A stretch of DNA of 64,000 nucleotides from contig NZ_VTQH01000001.1 of NCBI RefSeq assembly GCF_008763945.1, forward strand, positions 1,550,110 to 1,614,109. Reading direction: 5' to 3'. The stretch comes from Microbacterium testaceum StLB037. GTDB lineage: Bacteria > Actinomycetota > Actinomycetes > Actinomycetales > Microbacteriaceae. Position numbers and translations under genes: made by a program. Shown here in pieces: positions 16,114-26,667 of this stretch (the stretch's first letter is position 1; each line of letters starts with the position of its first letter). The notes below the pieces were generated by a model. The model was not told the origin of the DNA, did no database searches, and saw only the letters and a list, made by a program, of their open reading frames with translations.

Positions 16114-17493
16114 TCAGGCGATGACGGCGGGCTTCGCCTTCACCGGGATCAACAGCAGCAGGCCCGCTCCCAGGATCAGGACGATGCCCACGATGCCGAG
16201 GCGCGTGTCACCCGTGAGGCCGACGAACAGCGCGAAGAGGCCCGGAGCCAGGAACGACACGGCGCGACCGGTCGTCGCGTAGAGGCCGAAGATCTCGCCC
16301 TCGCGGCCCTCGGGAGCCACGCGCGCGAGGAAGGACCGGCTGGCCGACTGCACCGGGCCGACGAAGGCGCACAGCCCGAGGCCGGTGATCCAGAACGCGG
16401 TCTGCGACGTGCCGATGAACAACACCGCCCCGCCGAGCACGATGAGGCCGATGAGCGAGACGACGATCACGCGCTTGGGGCCGAACCGGTCGTCGAGGCG
16501 TCCCGAGAGCATGGTGCTGATCCCGGCCACGACATTGGCGGCGACCGCGAAGTACAGCACCTCGGTCGAGGTGAAACCGAACACCTGGGCGGCGATGATC
16601 GCGCCGAAGGTGAAGACCCCGGTGAGGCCGTCGCGGAAGACGGCGCTCGCGATGAGGAACATGAGAACCTGTCGGCTGTCGCGCCACAGCGATCGCAGCG
16701 TGCCCCAGAGCACGACGTACGAGCCGAAGAAGCCGACGCGCACGCGGCGCTGCTGCGCGGGGATCTCGGGTACCCGCACGAGCACCGGGATCGCGAAGAC
16801 GGCGTACCAGAGCGCGGATGCCAGCACCGCGAGACGGATGTTCCAGCCGCCGTCTTTGGTCACGGCCAGGAGCCCGCCGGCATCCGGATTCCCGAAGCTC
16901 TGGATGAACAGCACGAGCAGCAGCAGAAGCAGCACGATGCCGCCGACGTAGCCCATTCCCCAGCCGAAGCCCGAGACCCGGCCGATGTTCTCGCGCGTGG
17001 AGACCTGCGTGAGCATCGCGTAGTAGTTGACGCTCGCGAACTCGAAGAACACGTTGCCGACGGCGATCAGGGTCGCGCCGAGGACGAGGAACGACGGCGT
17101 CCCCTCCACGAAGACCATCGCGGCCATCGCCAGCACGACGACCCCGGTGTTGATGCCGAGCCAGAGCTTGCGGCGGCCGGTGCCGTCGGAGCGCTGGCCG
17201 AGCACCGGGGCGACGAGGGCGACCACGATCCCGGCGATCATCAGCGCGACGCCGACCAGCGAGGCGTTGTCGGCGAGGGCGCGCACGAGGGCCGGGTCCT
17301 TGTCGTTCCCGTTCGCGGCGGCGACGATCGCCGGGTCCACGAAGAGCTGGCTCGCCAGGTAGGTGCTGAACACGAACGTCGTGACGACGGCGTTGAACGC
17401 CGCGGAGCCCCAGTCCCACAGGGCCCACGCCAGCACGGGTCGGCGTGCGGGGGCGGGGGTGCGAGCGGCGCCGGGGGGAGGCATGGGGGTCAC
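16114..17493 (-). CDS. MFS transporter, UMF1/Atg22-like family
   Basis: Membrane protein of about 459 residues with some 12 hydrophobic segments. The N-terminal WALWDWGSAAFNAVVTTFVF stretch is the hallmark of the UMF1 (Atg22-like) branch of MFS; substrates of bacterial members are mostly unknown. I prefer GTG 17493, which has GAAGGG 7 bases upstream on the minus strand; ATG 17484 is the alternative. The frame is open to 17706 but that overlaps the helicase gene. It is divergent from the DEAD-box helicase. Confidence 0.82.
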   Translation of the reverse strand: MTPMPPPGAARTPAPARRPVLAWALWDWGSAAFNAVVTTFVFSTYLASQLFVDPAIVAAANGNDKDPALVRALADNASLVGVALMIAGIVVALVAPVLGQRSDGTGRRKLWLGINTGVVVLAMAAMVFVEGTPSFLVLGATLIAVGNVFFEFASVNYYAMLTQVSTRENIGRVSGFGWGMGYVGGIVLLLLLLVLFIQSFGNPDAGGLLAVTKDGGWNIRLAVLASALWYAVFAIPVLVRVPEIPAQQRRVRVGFFGSYVVLWGTLRSLWRDSRQVLMFLIASAVFRDGLTGVFTFGAIIAAQVFGFTSTEVLYFAVAANVVAGISTMLSGRLDDRFGPKRVIVVSLIGLIVLGGAVLFIGTSQTAFWITGLGLCAFVGPVQSASRSFLARVAPEGREGEIFGLYATTGRAVSFLAPGLFALFVGLTGDTRLGIVGIVLILGAGLLLLIPVKAKPAVIA

Positions 17494-17611
17494 GGTAGGG
17501 CCCTTCGGTGAACACCCGGGGAGGTCGGGCGAGGTCACGCCGTCTTCGGCGTGCGGGTTCAGGTTAGACCCCGGCCCGCGGCCGAGCGCGGAGGAGACTA
17601 CCGTTAGAGGT

Positions 17612-19363
17612 ATGGCATCCGAAACCCCCGTCGACTCCGCTGAGGCCGAGACCACTCCCGAAAAGCTCACCTTCGCCGACTTGGGACTGGATGCCGCTGT
17701 GCTCAAGGCCCTGAAGGACGTGGGCTACGAGACCCCGTCGGCCATTCAAGCCGCGACCATCCCCGTCCTGCTGCAGGGCCGCGACGTCGTCGGCCTCGCC
17801 CAGACCGGAACCGGCAAGACCGCGGCCTTCGCGCTGCCGGTGCTGTCGCAGATGGAGACCGGCTCGAAGAACCCGCAGGCCCTCGTGCTCGCCCCCACCC
17901 GCGAGCTCGCTCTGCAGGTGTGCGAGGCGTTCGAGAAGTACGCCGCGCACATCAAGGGCGTCTCGGTGCTGCCCGTCTACGGCGGTCAGGGCTACGGCCA
18001 GCAGCTGTCGGCCCTGCGTCGCGGCGTCGACGTGATCGTCGGCACGCCCGGTCGCATCATGGACCACCTCGACAAGGGCACGCTCGACCTCAGCGAGCTG
18101 AAGTTCCTCGTGCTCGACGAGGCTGACGAGATGCTCAAGATGGGCTTCGCCGAAGACGTCGAGACGATCCTCGCCGACACCCCCTCGACCAAGCAGGTCG
18201 CCCTCTTCTCGGCGACCATGCCGGCGCAGATCCGCCGCATCTCGGCCCAGTACCTCAACGACCCCGAAGAGATCACGGTCAAGACCAAGACCACGACCTC
18301 GGCGAACATCACGCAGCGCTACCTCGTGGTGTCGTACCAGCAGAAGATCGATGCGCTCACCCGCATCCTCGAGGTCGAGAACTTCGAGGGCATGATCGTC
18401 TTCACTCGCACCAAGAACGAGACCGAGACGGTCGCCGAGAAGCTGCGCGCCCGCGGGTACACCGCCGCCGCGATCAACGGCGACATCGCCCAGGTGCAGC
18501 GCGAGCGCACGGTCAACCAGCTGAAGTCCGGCAAGCTCGACATCCTCGTCGCCACCGACGTCGCCGCGCGCGGCCTCGACGTCGAGCGCATCAGCCATGT
18601 CGTCAACTACGACCTGCCCATCGACACCGAGTCGTACGTGCACCGCATCGGGCGCACTGGTCGCGCCGGTCGCACCGGAGACGCCATCAGCTTCGTCACC
18701 CCGCGCGAACGTCGCATGCTCACCGCGATCGAGAAGGCCACCCGTCAGCCGCTGACCGAGATGTCGCTGCCGAGTGTCGACGACGTCAACGCCACACGCC
18801 TCACCCGTTTCGACGACGCGATCACCACCGCCCTCGAGGACACCGCGGCGATCGCGACCTTCCGCGACGTCGTCGCCCACTACGTCGCGCACCACGATGT
18901 TCCGGAGGCCGACGTCGCCGCAGCGCTCGCCGTGGTCGCTCAGGGTGACACCCCGCTGCTGCTCGAGGAGGAGACCCTCGCCCCGCAGCGTTTCGATCGT
19001 GATCGCGACCGCGACCGCGACCGTCCCGCCCGGGATGGTGGAGGCCGCGGCGACCGCCGCAACAGCGGCGGACGCTTCGCGACGTACCGCATCGCCGTCG
19101 GGCGTCGTCAGCGGGTCGAGCCCCGTCAGATCGTCGGTGCCCTCGCCAACGAGGGGGGCCTCCGCCGCAACGACTTCGGCGCGATCCAGATCCGCCAGGA
19201 CTTCTCGCTCGTCGAGCTGCCCGCCGACCTCTCGCGCGACACGATCGATCGCCTCGCCGACACCCGCATCTCGGGTCAGCTGATCGACCTGCGTCTCGAC
19301 CAGGGTGGCCGTTCGGCCAAGCGCAGCGACCGTCCGCAGCGTCGCGAGCGCGACCGCGACTGA
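17612..19363 (+). CDS. deaD: DEAD-box RNA helicase (DeaD/CsdA type)
   Basis: ATP-dependent RNA helicase of 583 residues for ribosome assembly and RNA turnover. Helicase motifs in order are the Q-motif near 43, AQTGTGKT (63-70), PTRELALQV, TPGRIMDHL, VLDEADEM near 168, FSATMP near 200, ATDVAARGLD, and HRIGRTGRAGRTG near 344. Residues about 480-560 form a DbpA-type RNA-binding domain (RIAVGRRQRVEPRQIVGALA), ending in an Arg/Asp-rich tail. ATG 17612 gives the usual short acidic N-terminus; its Shine-Dalgarno is poor (GAGGAGA is 14 bases away). The upstream open frame is an artefact of GC content. Confidence 0.93.
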   Translation: MASETPVDSAEAETTPEKLTFADLGLDAAVLKALKDVGYETPSAIQAATIPVLLQGRDVVGLAQTGTGKTAAFALPVLSQMETGSKNPQALVLAPTRELALQVCEAFEKYAAHIKGVSVLPVYGGQGYGQQLSALRRGVDVIVGTPGRIMDHLDKGTLDLSELKFLVLDEADEMLKMGFAEDVETILADTPSTKQVALFSATMPAQIRRISAQYLNDPEEITVKTKTTTSANITQRYLVVSYQQKIDALTRILEVENFEGMIVFTRTKNETETVAEKLRARGYTAAAINGDIAQVQRERTVNQLKSGKLDILVATDVAARGLDVERISHVVNYDLPIDTESYVHRIGRTGRAGRTGDAISFVTPRERRMLTAIEKATRQPLTEMSLPSVDDVNATRLTRFDDAITTALEDTAAIATFRDVVAHYVAHHDVPEADVAAALAVVAQGDTPLLLEEETLAPQRFDRDRDRDRDRPARDGGGRGDRRNSGGRFATYRIAVGRRQRVEPRQIVGALANEGGLRRNDFGAIQIRQDFSLVELPADLSRDTIDRLADTRISGQLIDLRLDQGGRSAKRSDRPQRRERDRD

Positions 19364-19408
19364 GGCCCGATCCCGGCCGTCGCGCCGGGTTCACAGCCTC
19401 CGTTCGTA

Positions 19409-19438
19409 GCCCCCGCCGACCTTCGAGGTCGCGGGGGC
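19409..19438 (+). terminator. Terminator-like hairpin after the helicase gene
   Basis: GCCCCCGC...GCGGGGGC stem extended by GACC/GGTC with one bulge and loop TTCG. There is no T-run. Confidence 0.5.
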
Positions 19439-19494
19439 GTCGTGCGTGTGCCGGGGGAGTGGCTCGCCGGGCGTGCGGCGGCCCCGCGGCGCCC

Positions 19495-19700
19495 TGGCTG
19501 GGACGTGGGAAGTGGCCCCGGGGCGGGGAACGTGGCCCCGGGCCGGTAGGAGCCGCCCCGGGGTATCGGAGCCGGTCGTTGGATTTCTGGGGCGTGATCC
19601 GCGGCCCCGGGGTGTGTGGACCTGTCGCTGGGATTTGTGGGGCGTGACTCGTGGCCCCGGGGTGGGGACCGTGACCCCGGGGCCACGGGGGACGGTGAGC
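19495..19700. repeat. Intergenic array of GGCCCCGGGG words
   Basis: At least six copies of the palindromic core CCCCGGGG in contexts such as GTGGCCCCGGGG and GACCCCGGGGCCAC, spaced irregularly. Two larger direct repeats (TGGGGCGTGA...GGCCCCGGGGTG) lie near 19590 and 19640. The full palindrome GTGGCCCCGGGGCCAC recurs upstream of purU near 61.98 kb. No coding content is visible. Confidence 0.75.
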
Positions 19701-19707
19701 CCGTACC

Positions 19708-19774
19708 GTTCGGGGCGGATCCCGTCGTTCGGGGCGCGAGAATGCCGCCCCGAACGACGGATTCCGCCCCGAAC
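19708..19774. repeat. Long inverted repeat (29-base arms)
   Basis: Arms 19708-19736 and 19746-19774 match at 27 of 29 positions and enclose a 9-base loop. Each arm itself contains the word GTTCGGGGCG twice. There is no T-run and it lies about 120 bases upstream of the heat-shock promoter, so it is not an ordinary terminator of a nearby gene. Confidence 0.9.
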
Positions 19775-19895
19775 CGAGGGATCCGACCGGCGGCGCGCCC
19801 GCGGCGCCTCGTGCGACCGCGACCGGTGGCATCCGGATGCCGATGCTCTGCGACCCGCATCGCGTCACGATCGCTTGCGCCCGCGGCATCCGGAA

Positions 19896-21911
<2,016 letters not shown>

Positions 21912-21920
21912 GCAGAGAAC

Positions 21921-22520
21921 ATGGCACACAAGGACGACGAACAGCCCACGGGCTCGGGCGCCGGTCCTGACGAGACGGGGCCGGAGGAGAACACCTCCGG
22001 CCCCGCGCCGTCGGGTGACCAGCCGGATGCCGACGAGTTCACCATCGACGACATCCTCGGCGCCGAGCAGACTCCCGAGGCTGCAGCAGAAGACGCCGGT
22101 TCCGACCGCGAGGCCTCGCTGCTGATCGACCTCAAGCGCCTCCAGGCCGAGTACGCCAACTACCGTCGGCGCACCGAGGAGCAGCGCGAGCGCGAAATCG
22201 AGCGGGCCAAGGGCGAGGCCGTGAAGGGTCTGCTACCCGTCATGGACGACCTCGACCGCGCCGCCAAGCACGGCGACCTCGTCGAGGGCAGCCCCCTCGC
22301 CGCGATCGGCGACAAGGTGCGCGCCGTGGCCGAGCGCCTCGGGGTGGTCTCGTACGGCGCCGTGGGCGACGTCTTCGACCCGCAGCAGCACGAGGCGATC
22401 TTCCAGGCTCCGACTCCGGGCGTGACCGAGACGACGATCCTTGAGGTCGTCGAGGTCGGCTACCGCCTCGGTTCGGTCGAACTGCGACCGGCCAAGGTCG
22501 TCGTCGCCGTGCCGGCCTAA
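21921..22520 (+). CDS. grpE: Nucleotide exchange factor GrpE
   Basis: Releases ADP from DnaK. 199 residues: a low-complexity acidic N-terminus (about 1-65), then the long dimerising helix (LLIDLKRLQAEYANYRRRTEEQ), then the small beta domain with the conserved FDPQQHEAIF and VVEVGYRLGSVELRPAKVVVA end. It starts 9 bases after dnaK and ends 11 bases before dnaJ. Confidence 0.96.
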   Translation: MAHKDDEQPTGSGAGPDETGPEENTSGPAPSGDQPDADEFTIDDILGAEQTPEAAAEDAGSDREASLLIDLKRLQAEYANYRRRTEEQREREIERAKGEAVKGLLPVMDDLDRAAKHGDLVEGSPLAAIGDKVRAVAERLGVVSYGAVGDVFDPQQHEAIFQAPTPGVTETTILEVVEVGYRLGSVELRPAKVVVAVPA

Positions 22521-22531
22521 GAGGAGGACGC

Positions 22532-23512
22532 ATGGCGAGTCAGGACTGGTTCGACAAGGACTTCTACAAGGTCCTCGGTGTCGACAAGGGCGTCAGCGCT
22601 GCCGATCTGAAGAAGACGTACCGCAAGCTCGCGCGCCAGTACCACCCCGACTCGAACCCGGGAGACGCGAAGGCCGAGGCGAAGTTCAAGGAGATCAGCG
22701 AGGCCTACTCGGTGCTCAACGATCCCGAGCAGCGCGAGGAGTACGACCAGATCCGGGCCATGGGCTCGGGGGCGCGCTTCTCGGCTCCCGGGGCCGGGGG
22801 CGGCGGGGGCTTCGACGACGTCTTCAGCCGATTCGGTCAAGGGCGCGGACAGCCCCAGGGCGGCTTCGACGACTTCTTCACGATGTTCGACCAGCAGGGC
22901 GGCGGCTTCGGCTCCGGCCGGTTCGGTCAGACGACGGGAGGGTTCCGCGGCTTCGGCGGTCCGCAGAAGGGCGCCGACGTCACCGCGCGCACGACGCTCG
23001 ACTTCATCACCGCGGTCAAGGGCGAGACCATCACCCTCGCGGGGGAGGACAACGTCCCCTTCAAGGTGAAGATCCCCGCCGGAGTCTCCGACGGGCAGAA
23101 GATCCGCCTGCGAGGTCGAGGACGCAAGTCCCCTGACGGTGGCGAGAGCGGCGACATCGTCGTGACGGTCGCGGTGCGCCCGCACCCGGTGTTCACGAGA
23201 GACGGGCTCAACCTCCGCCTCACGGTGCCGGTCACCTTCACCGAGGCGGCTCTCGGTGCGACCATCGAGGTCCCGACGCTGGGCGGCGACCCCGTCCGCC
23301 TGCGCGTCGCTCCCGGCACCCCGTCCGGCCGCGTTCTGCGCGTCAAGGGCCGGGGGATCTCGACCACGAAGGGCGCCGGCGACCTGCTCGCCGAGGTCCA
23401 GGTCGCCGTCCCCGCGCACCTGGACGACGCCGCGCGCGAAGCCCTCGAGCGCTTCCACGCGCTCGAACCGAAAGAGAACCCCCGCGCCGACCTGATGTCC
23501 AAGGCGCGATAA
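22532..23512 (+). CDS. dnaJ: Co-chaperone DnaJ, class B (no zinc finger)
   Basis: 326-residue Hsp40. The J-domain at 8-75 has the HPD motif at 38-40, followed by a Gly/Phe-rich region (about 85-145) with two FDD(V/F)F repeats. The two C-terminal beta domains follow directly. The four CxxCxGxG zinc-binding repeats of class A DnaJ are absent and no cysteines stand in their place, so this is a CbpA-like class B protein. The reading frame is intact, so the lack is not due to a frameshift. ATG 22532 has GAGGAGG upstream. Confidence 0.93.
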   Translation: MASQDWFDKDFYKVLGVDKGVSAADLKKTYRKLARQYHPDSNPGDAKAEAKFKEISEAYSVLNDPEQREEYDQIRAMGSGARFSAPGAGGGGGFDDVFSRFGQGRGQPQGGFDDFFTMFDQQGGGFGSGRFGQTTGGFRGFGGPQKGADVTARTTLDFITAVKGETITLAGEDNVPFKVKIPAGVSDGQKIRLRGRGRKSPDGGESGDIVVTVAVRPHPVFTRDGLNLRLTVPVTFTEAALGATIEVPTLGGDPVRLRVAPGTPSGRVLRVKGRGISTTKGAGDLLAEVQVAVPAHLDDAAREALERFHALEPKENPRADLMSKAR

Positions 23513-23605
23513 ATACACGCGCGTCGCCGAGGTTCTCGGCATCCGATACGACAGGATGCCGAGAACCCGGGCGCCGCACCCGGCACGACGAGAAGAGGTG
23601 AAGAC

Positions 23606-24043
23606 GTGTCCGAGAGAGAGATCGACGAAGACGCCCCGATCTTCGCCATCGCCGCCGCCGCCGAGCTGTCGAACATGCACCCGCAGACGCTGCGGCAGTA
23701 CGACCGGCTCGGCCTCGTCGTGCCCGCGCGCACGCAGGGCGGTTCACGGCGCTACTCGAGCCGCCACGTGCAGCAGCTGCGCGAGGTCGCTCGCCTGTCG
23801 GGTGAGGGCATGAGCCTGCCGGCGATCGCCCGCCTGCTCGCACTCGAGGAACGGGTGCACGAGCTCGCACGCCGCGTGAACGACCTCGAGCGGCAGCTCA
23901 CCGTCGAGCGGCAGTCCCGGCCCGGAGCCCGGGTCTTCGCGGCAGGCGCCACCGGTTCGGTCGTGACGCTGCGCCACGGGGCTCGCGTGCGCCGCGCCAC
24001 CGACATCGTGCTGTGGCGGCCGCGCGACATCCACGACGACTGA
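23606..24043 (+). CDS. hspR: Heat-shock repressor HspR (MerR family)
   Basis: 145-residue MerR-type repressor. HTH/wing residues 12-80 include AAELSNMHPQTLRQYDRLGL and PARTQGGSRRYSSRHV, followed by a coiled coil (LEERVHELARRVNDLERQL). In actinobacteria HspR uses DnaK as co-repressor and binds HAIR sites. Such sites are present twice before dnaK and once before clpB in this window. GTG 23606 has GAGGTGA upstream. It is separated from dnaJ by 93 bases, longer than the other gaps, so an internal promoter is possible. Confidence 0.93.
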   Translation: MSEREIDEDAPIFAIAAAAELSNMHPQTLRQYDRLGLVVPARTQGGSRRYSSRHVQQLREVARLSGEGMSLPAIARLLALEERVHELARRVNDLERQLTVERQSRPGARVFAAGATGSVVTLRHGARVRRATDIVLWRPRDIHDD

Positions 24044-24090
24044 TCTGCTCGCCTCGTCGCGAGTCCTCAGCCGACGTCGACGGTCCCGCC

Positions 24091-24177
24091 GGGTTATGAA
24101 AACAGGGCGCGCGACGCAAACAGGGCGATGACGCCGCGAATGCGCTGTTCTCGACCCGCCTCCTGTCCTCGTGACGG
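24091..24177. repeat. Solitary relative of the 116-bp repeat, in inverted-pair form
   Basis: The reverse complement of 24091-24130 matches the core of the 116-bp unit (49.1-49.6 kb) at 29 of 40 positions. The following bases 24136-24176 match the same core in direct orientation (GCGAAT...CTGTTCTCG...CTCGTGACGG). The locus is thus a palindrome of two half-units between hspR and a convergent gene. Confidence 0.65.
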
Positions 24178-24186
24178 CGCGGCGCG

Positions 24187-24780
24187 TCAGGCCGGGTCGA
24201 GCCGCAGCACCGTCGGCGATTCGCCGAGCTTCAGGTCGTCGACCACTCGGATCGTGCGGGCCACCTCGTCGACCGCGGAAATAACCGTGCCGAACCGTTC
24301 GCGGTCGGAGCAGACCGCCGTGACGGTGACGAAGTGCGAGCCCGTGTCCCACGTGTAGGTCGCGAAGGGCGGGGTCTTCGCGTCGCTCGGCAGGGGCATC
24401 GCGAGCTTCTCCCCGACCCCCAGGTAGGGGTTCCGGAACGACTCGGTGTCGTCGTACTCCATCGGCATCATCGCCCGCGCGGTGCGCAGCTGCGGCGTGG
24501 CCTCCTGGAGCTGAGCCATGACGACGAGCAGCTCGGGGTCGCTCTTCCAGACCCAGACGAGCACGCGCCCGGCCGCGCGGCGCATGAGCAGCGGAGCGGC
24601 CTGGCTGAGGATCCACGCGAACGCGCCGCCCCCGGGTCTCGGGGCGGCGCCCGCCGCCTGATTGGCCTGGCTCAGCAGCATGCCGATCGCGGCCTTGCGG
24701 TGGCGGCGGCCACGGAGTCCGAGGGAACCCGTCACGGGCACCCAGCGGTCGGCGGGGGCGTCGGCCTGCAGTCGGGACAT
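24187..24780 (-). CDS. Hypothetical protein
   Basis: 197 residues, family not recognised. A basic N-terminus (GLRGRRHRKAAIGMLLSQA) is followed by a moderately hydrophobic region (AFAWILSQAAPLLMRRAAGRV), a middle with YDDTESFRNPYLGVGEK, and a beta-rich end (TWDTGSHFVTVTAVCSDRE). There is no clear signal peptide. ATG 24780 is leaderless, 6 bases after TAGGCT. It is convergent with hspR and divergent from the ABC exporter pair. A possible extracytoplasmic or membrane-associated role is only a guess. Confidence 0.65.
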   Translation of the reverse strand: MSRLQADAPADRWVPVTGSLGLRGRRHRKAAIGMLLSQANQAAGAAPRPGGGAFAWILSQAAPLLMRRAAGRVLVWVWKSDPELLVVMAQLQEATPQLRTARAMMPMEYDDTESFRNPYLGVGEKLAMPLPSDAKTPPFATYTWDTGSHFVTVTAVCSDRERFGTVISAVDEVARTIRVVDDLKLGESPTVLRLDPA

Positions 24781-24786
24781 GCGATC

Positions 24787-24792
24787 AGCCTA
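24787..24792 (-). promoter_or_regulatory. -10 box of leaderless hypothetical gene
   Basis: TAGGCT on the minus strand ends 6 bases before ATG 24780; no Shine-Dalgarno. Confidence 0.6.
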
Positions 24793-24939
24793 CGATCCGG
24801 CCCTCAGAAGAGGGATGCCGAACCCCGGCGTTCGCGACGGGAGAACGCTCCCATGCCCGATCGGGTGGCCGATGTCGGAGGTCGGTGCCAGGCTGTGTCC
24901 AGCGGTCATCGCGACCGCGTCGAATTCTCGGAGGGCTTC

Positions 24940-26667
24940 GTGCTCGGCAAAATCCTCATCCGCTACCTCTCGCGCTATCGCTGGCTCCTGGTCGCGATCC
25001 TCGTCTTCCAGGCCGCGTCTGCGATCGCGACGCTGTACCTTCCGCGCCTCAACGCCGACATCATCAACCTCGGCGTCGCCCGCGGCGACACGGGCTTCAT
25101 CTGGTCGCAGGGCGGGCTCATGCTCGTGATCTCGCTCGGGCAGATCGTGGCCTCCGTCATCGCGACGTACTTCGCCGCGCGCGCCGCGATGGCCGCCGGC
25201 CGCGACATCCGCCTCGACGTCTTCGAACGCGTGAGCGGCTTCTCCGAGCGCGAGCTGTCGCAGTTCGGTGCGGGCTCGCTCATCACGCGCAACACCAACG
25301 ATGTGCAGCAGGTGCAGATGCTCGCGATGATGGGCGCCACCATGCTGGTCAGCGCTCCGCTGCTGGCCATCGGCGGCATCATCATGGCGCTGCAGCAAGA
25401 CGTCGGACTCAGCTGGCTCATCGCGGTGTCGGTGCCCGTCCTGCTGGTACTGGCCGGGTTGATCATCGCGCGCATGGTGCCGCTGTTCCGCAGCTATCAG
25501 ACCAAGCTCGACGCCGTGAACCGCGTCATGCGCGAGCAGCTCACGGGCGTTCGCGTCGTCCGGGCCTTCGTCCGCGAGCGCATCGAAGAAGAGCGCTTCC
25601 GCGGGGCGAACACCGACATCCTGGTGGTCGGGCGCAAGGTCGGTTCGCTGTTCGTCCTGCTGTTCCCGCTCGCGATGCTCGTGCTCAACGTCACGGTCGT
25701 GGGCGTCATCTGGTTCGGCGGCATCCAGGTCGACGCCGGCGGGGTCGAGATCGGCACCCTGTTCGCCTTCATCCAGTACGTCGCACAGATCCTCGGCGGC
25801 GTGCTCATGGCGAGCTTCATGACGGTCATGATCCCGCGTGCCGCCGTGTCGGCCGAGCGCATCGGCGAGGTGCTCGACAGCCGCTCGACCCTCGAGCGGC
25901 CGGCGAACCCCGTCGAGCGCCTGCCCGAGCCCGGGGCGATCGAATTCGACGACGTCGCGTTCGCCTACCCCGGCGCCGATTCGCCCGTCGTGTCGGGCAT
26001 CAGCTTCACCGCCCGCCCCGGCGAGACGGTCGCGATCGTAGGCTCCACGGGCGCGGGCAAGACGACGCTCGTCTCGCTCATCCCCCGCCTGTTCGACGTG
26101 ACCTCCGGTGCCGTGCGGGTCGGCGGCGTCGATGTCCGCGACGCCGACCTCGACGTGCTGTGGAAGAGCATCGGCCTCGTTCCGCAGCGGCCCTTCCTCT
26201 TCAGCGGTACGGTCGCGTCCAACCTGCGGTTCGGGCGCGAAGAGGCCACGGACGACGAGTTGTGGCGAGCCCTCGAGATCGCTCAGGGCCGCGACTTCGT
26301 CGAGGTGATGGACGGTCAACTCGAGGGGCGCATCGCGCAGGGCGGTACGAACGTGTCGGGAGGGCAGCGTCAGCGTCTCGCCATCGCGCGGGCCATCGTG
26401 CACCGCCCGGCGGCGCTCGTCTTCGACGACTCGTTCTCGGCACTCGACCTGAGCACCGACGCCCGGTTGCGACAAGCGCTGTGGAAGGAGCTGCCCGAGG
26501 TGACGAAGATCGTCGTGGCCCAGCGCGTGTCGACCATCACCGGCGCCGACCGCATCGTGGTGCTCGAAGACGGGCGCATGGCCGGTCTCGGCACGCACGA
26601 CGAGCTACTCGCCACGAGCGCCACCTACCGTGAGATCGTCGAGTCGCAGCTGGGGGTCGAGGCATGA
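24940..26667 (+). CDS. ABC exporter subunit with degenerate nucleotide site
   Basis: Half-transporter of 575 residues: six membrane segments (about 1-310), then an ABC ATPase with Walker A GSTGAGKTT near 367, signature SGGQRQRLA near 472, and Walker B LVFDDSFSALD near 492. The catalytic Glu after Walker B is Asp, and the H-loop His is Gln (VAQRVST), so its own nucleotide site is degenerate. That is the rule for one half of heterodimeric exporters such as TM287/288. GTG 24940 has GGAGGG 4 bases upstream; the long in-frame extension to 24334 is antisense to the previous gene and rejected. It overlaps its partner by ATGA. Confidence 0.92.
   Translation: MLGKILIRYLSRYRWLLVAILVFQAASAIATLYLPRLNADIINLGVARGDTGFIWSQGGLMLVISLGQIVASVIATYFAARAAMAAGRDIRLDVFERVSGFSERELSQFGAGSLITRNTNDVQQVQMLAMMGATMLVSAPLLAIGGIIMALQQDVGLSWLIAVSVPVLLVLAGLIIARMVPLFRSYQTKLDAVNRVMREQLTGVRVVRAFVRERIEEERFRGANTDILVVGRKVGSLFVLLFPLAMLVLNVTVVGVIWFGGIQVDAGGVEIGTLFAFIQYVAQILGGVLMASFMTVMIPRAAVSAERIGEVLDSRSTLERPANPVERLPEPGAIEFDDVAFAYPGADSPVVSGISFTARPGETVAIVGSTGAGKTTLVSLIPRLFDVTSGAVRVGGVDVRDADLDVLWKSIGLVPQRPFLFSGTVASNLRFGREEATDDELWRALEIAQGRDFVEVMDGQLEGRIAQGGTNVSGGQRQRLAIARAIVHRPAALVFDDSFSALDLSTDARLRQALWKELPEVTKIVVAQRVSTITGADRIVVLEDGRMAGLGTHDELLATSATYREIVESQLGVEA

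Noticed and set aside
22532-23512. Damaged dnaJ with a deleted zinc finger
   Set aside because: The frame is intact and the domain order is that of class B DnaJ proteins; no leftover Cys motif in another frame.
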